Assembly: GCA_963785155.1 (NCBI GenBank)
Contig: CAWAUB010000003.1
Span: 1 to 64,000, forward strand
DNA from: DASUSH01 sp963785155
GTDB lineage: Bacteria; Actinomycetota; Thermoleophilia; Solirubrobacterales; 70-9
Length of the DNA: 64,000 nucleotides
Direction: 5' to 3'
The notes beneath the pieces were generated by a model. That model saw only the letters and a list, made by a program, of their open reading frames with translations, made no database searches and had not been told where the DNA came from. The translations under genes were made by a program, and so were the position numbers. Shown one piece after another: positions 1 through 7,925 of the stretch (the stretch's first letter is position 1; the number at the start of each line of letters is the position of its first letter).

Positions 1-77
1 CCGGCGGATGAGCGCGAGGCTGAATCGCCGGCTTAGGCGGCTAGAAGTCGCGGCCTCAGCGAAATGGCCGCAGCCGA
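1..77. other. window edge, no gene assigned
   Basis: Nothing convincing is encoded here. One forward frame is open from base 1 to a TAG at 34-36 and could be the last codons of a gene that starts outside the window, but 11 codons cannot be judged. A short inverted repeat (GCGGCC at 50-55, GGCCGC at 66-71) lies just past the stop of the leftward TetR gene and could serve as a weak terminator; it has no T-tract. Confidence 0.3.
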
Positions 78-665
78 TCAGCAGCTTGCGAGCAGGCGGT
101 CGAGCAGCTCCTCGACCTCGACCTGATCGAGGCCGCGCTCGGCGAAGGTGAGCTGCGTGAAGACCACGCCGTCGAGGGCCGCGAGCAGCTCGACCGCGTG
201 GGCGCGCGGCGTCGAGCACCCGGCTGCGTCGAGCAGCGACTCGAGCAACCCGACGAACAACAGGTGCGCCTCGATCAGGCGCTCGCGAAACGCCGGGCGC
301 CGGGTCGACTCGAGAAACAGCTCGTAGCGGGCAAGCAGGACATCGCGGCGCTCCGGGTCGAGCCGGCGCTCGAGCGCGGCGAGCAGCAGCGCGCGGGCCT
401 GCTCGAGGGCAAGCGGTCGGTCGGGATCTTCGCGCCTGATTGCGCGCGGCGGCGTGTCGAGCTCGAGATGGCGCTCGAGGGCGGCCGTGAGCAATGCGTC
501 GCGGCTGTTGAAGTAGTTCGAGGTCGAGCCCCTGGGGAGAGCGGCGGCGCTGTCGACTGCCTGGTGGCTGAAGCCGCGGGCTCCCCGCTCGGCGAGCACG
601 CGCATCGCCGCAGCGGCGATCACGTCTCGTCGCTCCGGCACATCTCGAGTCGTGCGGGTTGCCAT
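78..665 (-). CDS. TetR/AcrR family transcriptional regulator
   Basis: A 195-residue protein of normal TetR length. The N-terminal third holds the helix-turn-helix (RDVIAAAAMRVLAERGARGF, then HQAVDSAAALPRGSTSNYF, residues about 10-50), with the 'G.S.Y.YF' recognition-helix pattern. The rest is a helical ligand-binding/dimerisation domain, as in families that sense small hydrophobic molecules. The start is ATG at 665; the frame stays open much further upstream but the HTH begins right after this Met. It is divergent from the secreted-protein operon at 726, separated by 60 bases that contain an AT-rich imperfect palindrome, so self-regulation and control of that operon are plausible inferences. 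The ligand is unknown. Confidence 0.85.
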   Translation of the reverse strand: MATRTTRDVPERRDVIAAAAMRVLAERGARGFSHQAVDSAAALPRGSTSNYFNSRDALLTAALERHLELDTPPRAIRREDPDRPLALEQARALLLAALERRLDPERRDVLLARYELFLESTRRPAFRERLIEAHLLFVGLLESLLDAAGCSTPRAHAVELLAALDGVVFTQLTFAERGLDQVEVEELLDRLLASC

Positions 666-692
666 TGAACTACCTTTATAGTACACTCCCGC
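666..692. promoter_or_regulatory. AT-rich divergent promoter/operator region
   Basis: This is an AT-rich island in otherwise GC-rich DNA. It holds TATAGT on the forward strand (677-682), TATAAA on the reverse strand, and an imperfect palindrome TAC-N7-GTA (671-683). Its position between a TetR gene and a divergent operon is where a TetR operator usually sits. The reverse-strand TATAAA is so close to the TetR ATG that the TetR transcript would have little or no leader. The assignment is inference. Confidence 0.4.
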
Positions 693-725
693 GCGGTCGG
701 ACACGTCGGAGTTCAAGGAGGAACG

Positions 726-2330
726 ATGCAGGCAGGAGGGACGCTGCAGGTAGCCGGAAGGTTCGTTACAGCCGTGATCGCGATGATCGGGGCGGTCGCG
801 CTCGTGTCGGTGTTCGCGCTCGCGCTCGGCCCCGCCCCGGCGGCCGCCGATACCTGTCCGGACAAGGAGACCATGCTGCCCGCCAAGGGCGACGACCCTG
901 ACCCCCCCTACCAGTGCGCGCAGATGAACAGCTCCGAGAACAAGAAGCTCTCGGCCTGGGAGACGAAGACCTGGTCGTCGAGCCCGGGCGCCGGCTACTA
1001 CAACAAGACCACCTGCAAGTACAAGGACAACTCGAACGTCGACATCACCGGTTACGACGCCGGCTACGGGGCCGGCAGCTACTCGGTATCGGCGACGAAC
1101 TGGGACACCGACAAGTCGCACTACTTCGCCGCCGGCGTGCTCTGGGCGACCGGCAACGTCGAGGACGACGGCTACAGCAGTGGCTGCGCCGACGACAACG
1201 AGGACGGCGACATCGAGAACAGCATCCTCGACCTCACCTCGCTGTCGCTGAGCAACGTCCCGTCGACCGCGACCGTCGGCCAGGAGGTCAGGCTGACGAC
1301 GACGCTCTCGCCATCGGATGCGTACGGCGACCTTCTCCTGATCGCCAACGAAACCCCCGCCGCAGTCGGACACATCTATTCATCAAAAGAAGGCACGGGG
1401 ACGACCACGTGGACGCCCTACCAGGCAGGCACCGTGGAGTTGCAGGCGTTCTATTACCTCGATGTTGGGTATTTCACGATCGGCGACCACAGGGTCTCCT
1501 GCCCGAGCACGGGGAAGACCTGTGGCTCCACCGCGGCGGCGTCCAACACCGCGAAGTTGACGGTCTATGAGGCGAGCTCCTCGAGGGCCGCCAAGCGCGC
1601 CGCGCCGACACCGGGCCCGCTCGGGCTGCCTGAGACGCTGCGCGCGCCGGCCGAGGGCGCCGACGTGCCCGTCCCCTCGGCATCGCGGAATGTCGGGCTG
1701 GTGACGCGGGAGCGCACCCGCAAGATGCCCGCGCGCCTGAGCCTGCGGTGCGGCAAGGGGCGGATGCCGATGTACGCCGAGGCCCTGACCCGTAGACCGG
1801 GCGACCCGCTCGTGCGCTTCCACGGGTCGGAGGCTCGCGTGGTCGCCAACAAGGCACTGCGGGGCCATCGCGTCACCCTCCAGCTCTCCTGTCGCAAGCG
1901 AAACGCGAAGCTGCTCGCCGGACGCCACCTGATCCTCGGCACGAAGCGCGCGGACGCGGTCGGAACCCCACGCCCCGAGAGCGGGATCTTCGGCGGGCCC
2001 GGCCCCGATCGGATCTCGGTCAACGACCAGGGGAGCTTCGCTCACGGCGGCCGGCAAGGTGATCGGATCGAGGTCAGCGCGCCCGACGGCGTCGCGACCG
2101 GCGATCCGGGGCGTGACGTGCTCAAGGCGACAACGCACCGCCGCTCGCTGCTCCTCGGCGGCCAGGACCCCGACAAGCTCGTCGGAGCGCACGGGGCGAC
2201 CCGGATCAACGCCTTCGACGGCGCCGGCGGCGATCTCGTGATCTGCCGTGGCAAGGCCAACCTGGTGCTGGCCGACCCCGGCGATGAGGTGCAGGGACAG
2301 TGCGGCGTCGTCCAGCGGCGGGGGGGCTGA
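726..2330 (+). CDS. secreted protein with Ig-like domain and degenerate RTX-like tail
   Basis: A 534-residue exported protein of unknown function. The start is supported by AGGAGG a few bases upstream of ATG 726. Residues 1-40 form a Sec signal peptide (hydrophobic run VIAMIGAVALVSVFALALG, then AAAD). Residues about 40-165 are a Tyr/Asp/Cys-rich domain I do not recognise. Residues about 165-275 look like a bacterial Ig-like fold (TATVGQEVRLTTTLSPSDAY). The last about 150 residues carry irregular GGPGPD, GGRQGD and GGQDPD turns that resemble degraded hemolysin-type calcium-binding repeats and end near a Cys. It overlaps the next secreted gene by one base (TGATG), so the two should be cotranslated. 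The neighbouring TetR gene may control it. Confidence 0.7.
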   Translation: MQAGGTLQVAGRFVTAVIAMIGAVALVSVFALALGPAPAAADTCPDKETMLPAKGDDPDPPYQCAQMNSSENKKLSAWETKTWSSSPGAGYYNKTTCKYKDNSNVDITGYDAGYGAGSYSVSATNWDTDKSHYFAAGVLWATGNVEDDGYSSGCADDNEDGDIENSILDLTSLSLSNVPSTATVGQEVRLTTTLSPSDAYGDLLLIANETPAAVGHIYSSKEGTGTTTWTPYQAGTVELQAFYYLDVGYFTIGDHRVSCPSTGKTCGSTAAASNTAKLTVYEASSSRAAKRAAPTPGPLGLPETLRAPAEGADVPVPSASRNVGLVTRERTRKMPARLSLRCGKGRMPMYAEALTRRPGDPLVRFHGSEARVVANKALRGHRVTLQLSCRKRNAKLLAGRHLILGTKRADAVGTPRPESGIFGGPGPDRISVNDQGSFAHGGRQGDRIEVSAPDGVATGDPGRDVLKATTHRRSLLLGGQDPDKLVGAHGATRINAFDGAGGDLVICRGKANLVLADPGDEVQGQCGVVQRRGG

Positions 2331-4768
2331 TGACGGAGAAGTCGACAGGGCAACCACTGAGTTTCTGCGCGCGGGGTCTCCGCGCCGCGATTGCCCTTGC
2401 GTTCGCGCTCGGAATCGGGCTCGTCGTGGCGCCGCTCGCAGGCGCCTCCGGCAACTACAGCGGCGCCTTGAGCGACGGCACCAAGGTCTTCTTCGAGACC
2501 GAAGAGCAGCTGGTGAGCGCCGACACCGACAGCCAGTCCGACCTCTACGAGCGCTCGGGCGGGCAGGCGACGCTCCTCGTCTCGGCGGGCGAGATCAACG
2601 GCAACGGCGCCAACGGCGCCTTCTACACCGGCGCCTCGAGCGACGGCACGAAGGTCTTCTTCGGGACCGACGAGCAGCTGGTGAGCGCCGACACCGACAG
2701 CGAGCACGACGTCTACGAGCGCTCGGGCGGGCAGACGAAGCTCGTCTCGGCGGGCGAGATCAACGGCAACGGCGCCATCAACGCCTTCTACACCGGCGCC
2801 TCGAGCGACGGCACGAAGGTCTTCTTCGAGACCGGCGAGCAGCTGGTGAGCGCCGACACCGACAGCGTCCAGGACGTCTACGAGCGCTCGGGCGGGCAGA
2901 CGAAGCTCATCTCAGCGGGCGAGATCAACGGCAACGGCGGCAACGCCGCCGGTTACGCCGACGCCTCGAGCGACGGCACCAAGGTCTTCTTCGGGACCGA
3001 CGAGCAGCTGGTGAGCGCCGACACCGACAGCGTCCAGGACACCTACGAGCGCTCGGGCGGGCAGACGACGCTCGTCTCGGCGGGCGAGATCAACGGCAAC
3101 GGCGCCAACCTCGCCAACTTCGCCGACGCCTCGAGCGACGGCACCAAGGTCTTCTTCGGGACCGGCGAGCAGCTGGTGAGCGCCGACACCGACAGCCAGA
3201 CCGACGTCTACGAGCGCTCGGGCGGGCAGACGAAGCGCGTCTCGGCGGGCGAGATCAACGGCAACGGCGGCCAACGGCGCCTTCTACAGCGGCGCCTCGA
3301 GCGACGGCACCAAGGTCTTCTTCCGGACCGTCGAGCAGCTGGTGAGCGCCGACACCGAAAGCGAGACCGACGTCTACGAGCGCTCGGGCGGGCAGACGAA
3401 GCTCGTCTCGGCGGGCGAGATCAACGGCAACGGCGCCAACGGCGCCTTCTACACGGCGCCTCGAGCGACGGCACGAAGGTCTTCTTCGGGACCGACGAGC
3501 AGCTGGTGAGCGCCGACACCGACAGCGAGCACGACGTCTACGAGCGCTCGGGCGGGCAGACGACGCTCGTCTCGGCGGGCGAGATCAACGGCAACGGCGC
3601 CAACGGCGCCGCCTACACCGGCGCCTCGAGCGACGGCACGAAGGTCTTCTTCGAGACCAACGAGCAGCTGGTGAGCGCCGACACCGACAGCGAGACCGAC
3701 GTCTACGAGCGCTCGGGCGGGCAGACGAAGCTCGTCTCAGCGGGCGAGATCAGCGGCAACGGCGCCAACGAGGCCGTCTACCTCGGCGCCTCGAGCGACG
3801 GCACCAAGGTCTTCTTCGGGACCGACGAGCAGCTGGTGAGCGCCGACACCGACAGCGAGCACGACGTCTACGAGCGCTCGGGTGGGCAGACGACGGCGAT
3901 CTCGCTCGCCGACGTCGACGACCTGCCCACCGCGGTCAACGACGCGAAGACCGTCGACGAGGACGCCGCGGCGGCGACGATCGACGTCCTCGCCAATGAC
4001 ACCGACCCCGACGGCGGAGCGCTCCAGGTCGACTCCGTCGGCACCACCGCCGCCACCCACGGCAGCGTTCAGATCACAAACTCCGGCGCCGATCTCACCT
4101 ACGCCCCCGACCCGAACTACTGCAACAGCGACGCCTCCGGCCCCGGCTCGGGCCCCGACGCCAGCTTCACCTACACCCTGAACGGCGGATCGAGCGCGAC
4201 CGTCTCGGTCCTCGTCAGCTGCGTCGATGATGCCGTCCCTCCCGGTCCGACCGATCCAGCGCCCGGCGGTGGCTCCGGCTCGGGCGGTGATGGTGGTGGC
4301 GGAACGGGCGGTGACGCCGGTGGCACGGGCGACGGCGGAAGCACCGACGGCGACGACGTCCTGACGGGTACCGATCTCGGCGATCTGATCGACGGGCTCA
4401 CCGGCGACGATCTGATCTCCGGTGGCCTCGGCGACGATCGCTTGTTCGGCGGGGATGGCGACGACGAGATCGACGGCGGCGATGGGGACGATCTCATCCG
4501 TGGCGGCAAGGGCAACGACAAGCTCGACGGCGGCAAGGGCAACGACAAGCTCGACGGCGGCAAGGGCAACGACAAGCTCGACGGCGGCAAGGGCAACGAC
4601 AAGCTCGACGGCGGCAAGGGCAAGGACAAGATTTTCGCGGGCCCCGGCAACGACAAGGTGACCTCCGACGATGGCGAGGCCGACAAGGTCAATTGCGGCA
4701 AGGGCAAGGACACGGTCGACGCCGACGACAAGGACAAGATCGCGAAGAACTGCGAGAAGGTGCGTTAG
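2330..4768 (+). CDS. secreted repeat protein: nine 55-residue repeats, Ig-like domain, RTX tail
   Basis: An 812-residue exported protein. ATG 2330 overlaps the upstream stop; an in-frame GTG at 2300 is possible but would put residues before the signal peptide (RAAIALAFALGIGLVVAPLAGA). Nine repeats follow, each with SDGTKVFF, EQLVSADTDS and YERSGG; the blades look like beta-propeller/PD40-type repeats. Next come a cadherin/VCBS-like domain (about residues 525-625, VLANDTDPDG), a Gly/Ser-rich linker, and about 12 hemolysin-type calcium-binding nonapeptides (GGKGNDKLD), four of them identical at DNA level. It is likely a calcium-folded surface or secreted protein. Repeat 6 is read out of frame between about 3269 and 3455 (see findings). 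No type I secretion genes lie nearby. Confidence 0.75.
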   Translation: MTEKSTGQPLSFCARGLRAAIALAFALGIGLVVAPLAGASGNYSGALSDGTKVFFETEEQLVSADTDSQSDLYERSGGQATLLVSAGEINGNGANGAFYTGASSDGTKVFFGTDEQLVSADTDSEHDVYERSGGQTKLVSAGEINGNGAINAFYTGASSDGTKVFFETGEQLVSADTDSVQDVYERSGGQTKLISAGEINGNGGNAAGYADASSDGTKVFFGTDEQLVSADTDSVQDTYERSGGQTTLVSAGEINGNGANLANFADASSDGTKVFFGTGEQLVSADTDSQTDVYERSGGQTKRVSAGEINGNGGQRRLLQRRLERRHQGLLPDRRAAGERRHRKRDRRLRALGRADEARLGGRDQRQRRQRRLLHGASSDGTKVFFGTDEQLVSADTDSEHDVYERSGGQTTLVSAGEINGNGANGAAYTGASSDGTKVFFETNEQLVSADTDSETDVYERSGGQTKLVSAGEISGNGANEAVYLGASSDGTKVFFGTDEQLVSADTDSEHDVYERSGGQTTAISLADVDDLPTAVNDAKTVDEDAAAATIDVLANDTDPDGGALQVDSVGTTAATHGSVQITNSGADLTYAPDPNYCNSDASGPGSGPDASFTYTLNGGSSATVSVLVSCVDDAVPPGPTDPAPGGGSGSGGDGGGGTGGDAGGTGDGGSTDGDDVLTGTDLGDLIDGLTGDDLISGGLGDDRLFGGDGDDEIDGGDGDDLIRGGKGNDKLDGGKGNDKLDGGKGNDKLDGGKGNDKLDGGKGKDKIFAGPGNDKVTSDDGEADKVNCGKGKDTVDADDKDKIAKNCEKVR
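2471..3893 (+). repeat. nine tandem 165-base coding repeats
   Basis: The landmark AGCGACGGCA recurs at 2471, 2639, 2804, 2969, 3134, 3300, 3464, 3629 and 3794. Spacings are 168, 165, 165, 165, 166, 164, 165 and 165 bases. Units are nearly identical in DNA, which implies recent expansion or ongoing homogenisation. The 166 and 164 spacings are a one-base gain followed by a one-base loss. Confidence 0.9.
4502..4609 (+). repeat. four perfect 27-base tandem repeats coding RTX nonapeptides
   Basis: Four exact copies of a 27-base unit encoding GGKGNDKLD start at 4502, 4529, 4556 and 4583, followed by a partial fifth. Exact identity at wobble positions suggests slippage or recombination expansion within the calcium-binding tail of the 2330-4768 gene. 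Confidence 0.9.
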
Positions 4769-5128
4769 GCGCGCCAGCGGTGCTCCGGGGCATCCCTCGT
4801 CAAACGCTCGTCAAACGAACCGCGACGAACTGGTCGAGCCGAGCTGAATCGACCGGCAGCCCGCTCGTAAGCTCACGCACCGGGGCGGCTCAGACGAACC
4901 CGGAGCGGGACCCGCCGACATACAGACGCCGGGTTATGAGTTGAAGTGGTACGACATCTTCGATCGCTGTGCGATGTGGCTTCCGCTTCACGCGGGAAGA
5001 ACAGTGCTACTTCAGCTTCACCGAACGTCCCGGAGTAGTCCCTGTAGCGATCACTCCGGGACGTTCCACCACTTTCGCGCGCGCTGCCGCTTCGCGCGAG
5101 GACGAGCATCGGGGTGCTGCTCCGTGGC
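4769..5128. other. gene-free stretch with inverted repeats
   Basis: No reading frame here looks coding. The stretch holds a perfect 14-base inverted repeat (5023-5036 with 5053-5066) and one copy of an 18-base sequence (5082-5099) that recurs at 5457-5474 on the other side of the small SnoaL-like gene. It separates the forward secreted-protein operon from a leftward gene set. Confidence 0.6.
5023..5066. repeat. perfect 14-bp inverted repeat hairpin
   Basis: GAACGTCCCGGAGT is followed 16 bases later by its exact complement. No T-tract follows on either strand, so it is not a classic intrinsic terminator. It could be an operator, a REP-like element or a convergent-transcript barrier. Confidence 0.7.
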
Positions 5129-5434
5129 TCAGGGCACCTCGACCACGACCTCGCTCCCCCGCCCGCGGACCCGGGCGTCGCAGATCGCAAGCACGCGACC
5201 GTCCGGTGCCTCGATCAGCTCCCGTGGCCAGAAGTCCATCTCATCGAAGGACTCGTCAGCGAGGCGCTGCCATTCGCGAACACCATCGTGACCGTGGAAC
5301 ACCCCGGCGATCGGCGAATCGGGAGGGTTTCGCCACTCGACCGCCGGATCGAGGATCGCCATGATCCCCTCGATACCGTCGGACTGATAGGCCTCGTATC
5401 CCCGTCTCACGAGATCGACCGCTTCTGAAGACAT
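5129..5434 (-). CDS. SnoaL-like/NTF2-fold protein, probably C-terminally truncated
   Basis: A 101-residue protein. The opening (MSSEAVDLVRRGYEAYQSDG), the following 'ILDPAVEWRNPPDSP' and 'GVFHGHDGVREWQ' are the standard landmarks of small SnoaL-like proteins, which bind or isomerise small hydrophobic molecules or have no known substrate. Family members usually run 120-140 residues and finish with a strand like 'HVFTFRDGKI'; this one stops right after EVVVEVP and I do not find the missing end in another frame, so the 3' end may have been lost. Direct 18-base repeats and a strong hairpin flank it. Confidence 0.7.
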   Translation of the reverse strand: MSSEAVDLVRRGYEAYQSDGIEGIMAILDPAVEWRNPPDSPIAGVFHGHDGVREWQRLADESFDEMDFWPRELIEAPDGRVLAICDARVRGRGSEVVVEVP

Positions 5435-5453
5435 CGTGCTGGCCAGTATCCCC

Positions 5454-5489
5454 GCTCGCTGCCGCTCCGCGCGAATAGCGGCAGCGAGC
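5454..5489 (-). terminator. 13-bp perfect stem-loop downstream of the APC permease
   Basis: GCTCGCTGCCGCT at 5454-5466 pairs exactly with AGCGGCAGCGAGC at 5477-5489 around a 10-base loop. It lies 8 bases past the stop of the leftward permease and upstream of the next leftward gene, the right place for a terminator, though there is no T-run. One arm plus loop is part of the 18-base sequence that is repeated at 5082. Confidence 0.55.
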
Positions 5490-5496
5490 TAGACGC

Positions 5497-7715
5497 TCAG
5501 TCCAGCCGGTACGGCACCGTCGTCACGATCAGGTGCCGCTCGAACAGGAGCACGCGCTTGACGTAGAGCGCCGACTGGTTGTGGAGCAGGCGGGCCGGGC
5601 CGTGGACGCGGAGCTGGTGCATGACGACGGCGACCGCGGTCTCGCCGTCGGCGGTCAGCTCGGCGAAGTGGGCGCGGAGGGCGTCGCCGAGCTCGCGGTC
5701 GGGGGATTCGAGGAACTCGAGCTCCTCGGGGATTCCGTTGTCGCTCCACTTCTCCCGGATCCCCTCGACGTGCTCGTTGTCGAAGGCGACGTAGAGGGCG
5801 CGGGTGTCCTCGATTCGCAGCGCGCGGGCGTAGCGGAGCGCGCGCATGCTCGCGGCGTGGACGTCGGAGACGAGGACGCGGCAGACGAGGCGCTTCGGCA
5901 GCGGCTCCGGCTCGCAGTCCTCGGGCTCGAGCCAGGGGGCGTCGGCGATCGCGATGCCCGGGCTCGTCCAGCAAGCGGTGCTTCAGCCGCAGCTTCGTCC
6001 CGAACTCGGAGCGGACCGACCGCTGGTCGATCGTCTCCGGGATGACGATGGTCGCGAGCTCTGTGCCGGCGCCACGCGGGATCTGGCGCACCTGGTCGAA
6101 GATCCCGCTCTTGTGGGCTTCGGCGATCTCCTCTGCCGCGCTCTCGTCCACCCCGATCCGCTCCGCGTACCACTCGGCGTAGCGGCGGGCCTCCTCCGAC
6201 CCGGACTCGTAGACCGCGATCCGGTTCGCCGGCGGGTCGGCCGCCAGCTCCGCCTCCAGCCCGGCCTCGAGCCGCTCCCGCGCGACCAGGTAGTGGCGGC
6301 GGATCCAGAAGAGCCAGGCCATCAGGATCGGGATCAGCACCACGACCGCCCAGGCGCCCGAGGTGAACTTCGTCACCACCACGATCACCGTCACCAGGCC
6401 GGTGAGCGTCGCGCCCACGGTGTTGATCGCCATCCGGTGCCGCCAGCGGCCCTCCCGGTGGCGGAGCCAGTGGCGGATCATCCCGATCTGGGCCAGGGTG
6501 AAGGCGACGAAGACCCCGAGCACGTAGAGGTGGACGAGCTCGTTCGTGTTCGCCTTGAAGCCGATCAGCAGCGCGATCGCCAGCACCGCGAGCACGAGGA
6601 TCCCGTTCGAGTAGGCGAGCCGGTTGCCGAGGTGGCGGAACTGGCGGGCGGCGAAGCCGTTGTCGGCGAGCGTCGCGAGCAGCCGCGGGAAGCCCTGGAA
6701 CGAGGTGTTCGCCGCGAGCACGAGGATCGCGAACGTCACCCCCTGCACCAGGTAATAGATGAACCCGCTCCAGCTGTCGTCGGGGAAGACCGTTCGGGCG
6801 ATCTGCGAGAGCACCGAGGCCGACCCGCTCGGCGCCGCCTCCAGGTGGACCGCGAGCCAGGAGACGCCGAGGAAGAGGAAGACCGCGATCGCCGCCAGGA
6901 TGCCGAGCGTCTGCGCCGCGTTCTTCGCCTGCGGCTTCTTGAACGCGCCGACCCCGTTCGCGATCGCCTCGATCCCGGTCAGCGCGCTCGCGCCCGAGGA
7001 GAACGCCTTGAGGATCAGGAAGACCGTCAGCGCCTCGGTCCCCGGCGGGATCGGATCGGGAGTCGCCGCCTGCGGGCACCCGGAGATCGCGCACTCGCCG
7101 ATCCCCGACAGGATCATCGCCCCCATCAGGAAGATGAACCCGTAGGCGGGGATCGCGAACACCTTCCCCGACTCCTGCGCGCCGCGCAGGTTGAGCAGCG
7201 CGATCAGGACGACGAACCCGACCGCGATCTCGACCGTCGCCCCCTGCAGGCCCTCCGCCGCCGAGGTGATCGCGAGCACGCCGGCCGACACCGAGACCGC
7301 CACCGTCAGCACGTAGTCGATCAAGAGCGCCGAGGCCGTCAGGACCCCCGCGAAGTCGCCCAAGTTCTCCTTCGCGACGATGAACGACCCGCCGCTCGTC
7401 GAGTAGGCATGGACGATCTGCGCGTAGGAGGCGGCGACGATGACGAGCAGCGCCGCCACCGCGATCGCGATCGGGAAGACCTCCGGCCGCGCGGTGAGCG
7501 AAGCGGCGATCAGGACGACGAGCGCCGACTCGGTCGCGTAGGCGACCGACGAGAGCGCATCGGAGGCGAAGATCGGCAGCGCGAGGCGCTTCGAGAGCAG
7601 AGTCCCGCTCAGCTCACGGAGCGGGATCGGGCGGCCGACCAGGAGCCGTCGGAGGCGGGTTTCGGGGAGTTGGGTGGTGTCGGGTTGGGTGGCTACCGGG
7701 GGAACGTAACCGGGC
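5497..7715 (-). CDS. APC superfamily amino-acid permease (one frameshift, start unclear)
   Basis: A membrane transporter of about 740 codons in the amino acid-polyamine-organocation superfamily. The N-terminal part has the landmark DALSSVAYATESALV followed by about 12 hydrophobic segments, including STSGGSFIVAKENLGDFAG. The cytoplasmic tail (from about base 6250 leftward) ends ...HLIVTTVPYRLD at 5497. Reading moves frame once near 5957-5962 in a CCCGGG run: LKHRLLDEPG then continues as IAIADAPWLEPEDCE. The conserved N-terminal sequence runs upstream of GTG 7459 to about 7715 (ETRLRRLLVGRPIPLRELSG), yet no ATG, GTG or TTG occurs before an in-frame TAG, so either the start is unusual or another base error lies nearby. 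Substrate unknown. Confidence 0.8.
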
Positions 7716-7718
7716 AGC

Positions 7719-7859
7719 TCAGACCGTGACCGTGCCGACGCTGGTTGTCGCCTCTGGCACGGGTTCGCCGTCTTCTACGAGCCCCTCGATGTGAAACGCG
7801 GTTGCCGAGCGGTTCCTGAGGATCTTCTTCACTTCTCGGTACTTCAGCGTTCGATGCAT
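7719..7859 (-). pseudogene. in-frame hicA'-'hicB fusion remnant
   Basis: A 46-codon frame from ATG 7859. The first 16 residues (MHRTLKYREVKKILRN) match the usual start of HicA-type toxins, small dsRNA-binding mRNA interferases. The last about 27 (FHIEGLVEDGEPVPEAT...VTV) match the usual end of HicB antitoxins. In intact loci hicA precedes hicB; an internal deletion of about 100 codons would leave exactly this chimera. The HicA catalytic His region (GSHxxF) is absent, so no toxin activity is expected. Family assignment is by recalled motif, not by search. Confidence 0.55.
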
Positions 7860-7925
7860 TTGGTGCGCTATAGACCCCAAAAGGCATCGAACGTCGCCAA
7901 GTTCGCCCTCTCGGCGCCGCCCGGA

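Noticed and set aside
1..36. Tail of an upstream forward gene
   Set aside because: Eleven codons before a TAG cannot be distinguished from chance.
2471..3893. CRISPR-like regular repeats
   Set aside because: Units are 165 bases, contiguous and coding, with no short unique spacers and no cas genes.
4502..4609. Short regular repeats as a possible iteron or origin
   Set aside because: They are codons of RTX nonapeptides in frame with a long gene, and no replication gene is near.
4873..5190. 105-codon reverse frame overlapping the hairpin region
   Set aside because: Runs through the 14-bp inverted repeat and the start of the gene-free stretch with no motif or ribosome site.
5846..7729. 627-codon forward frame opposite the APC permease
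   Set aside because: Low-complexity Arg/Asp/Glu-rich product typical of the antisense of GC-rich genes; the permease on the other strand has clear membrane and family motifs.
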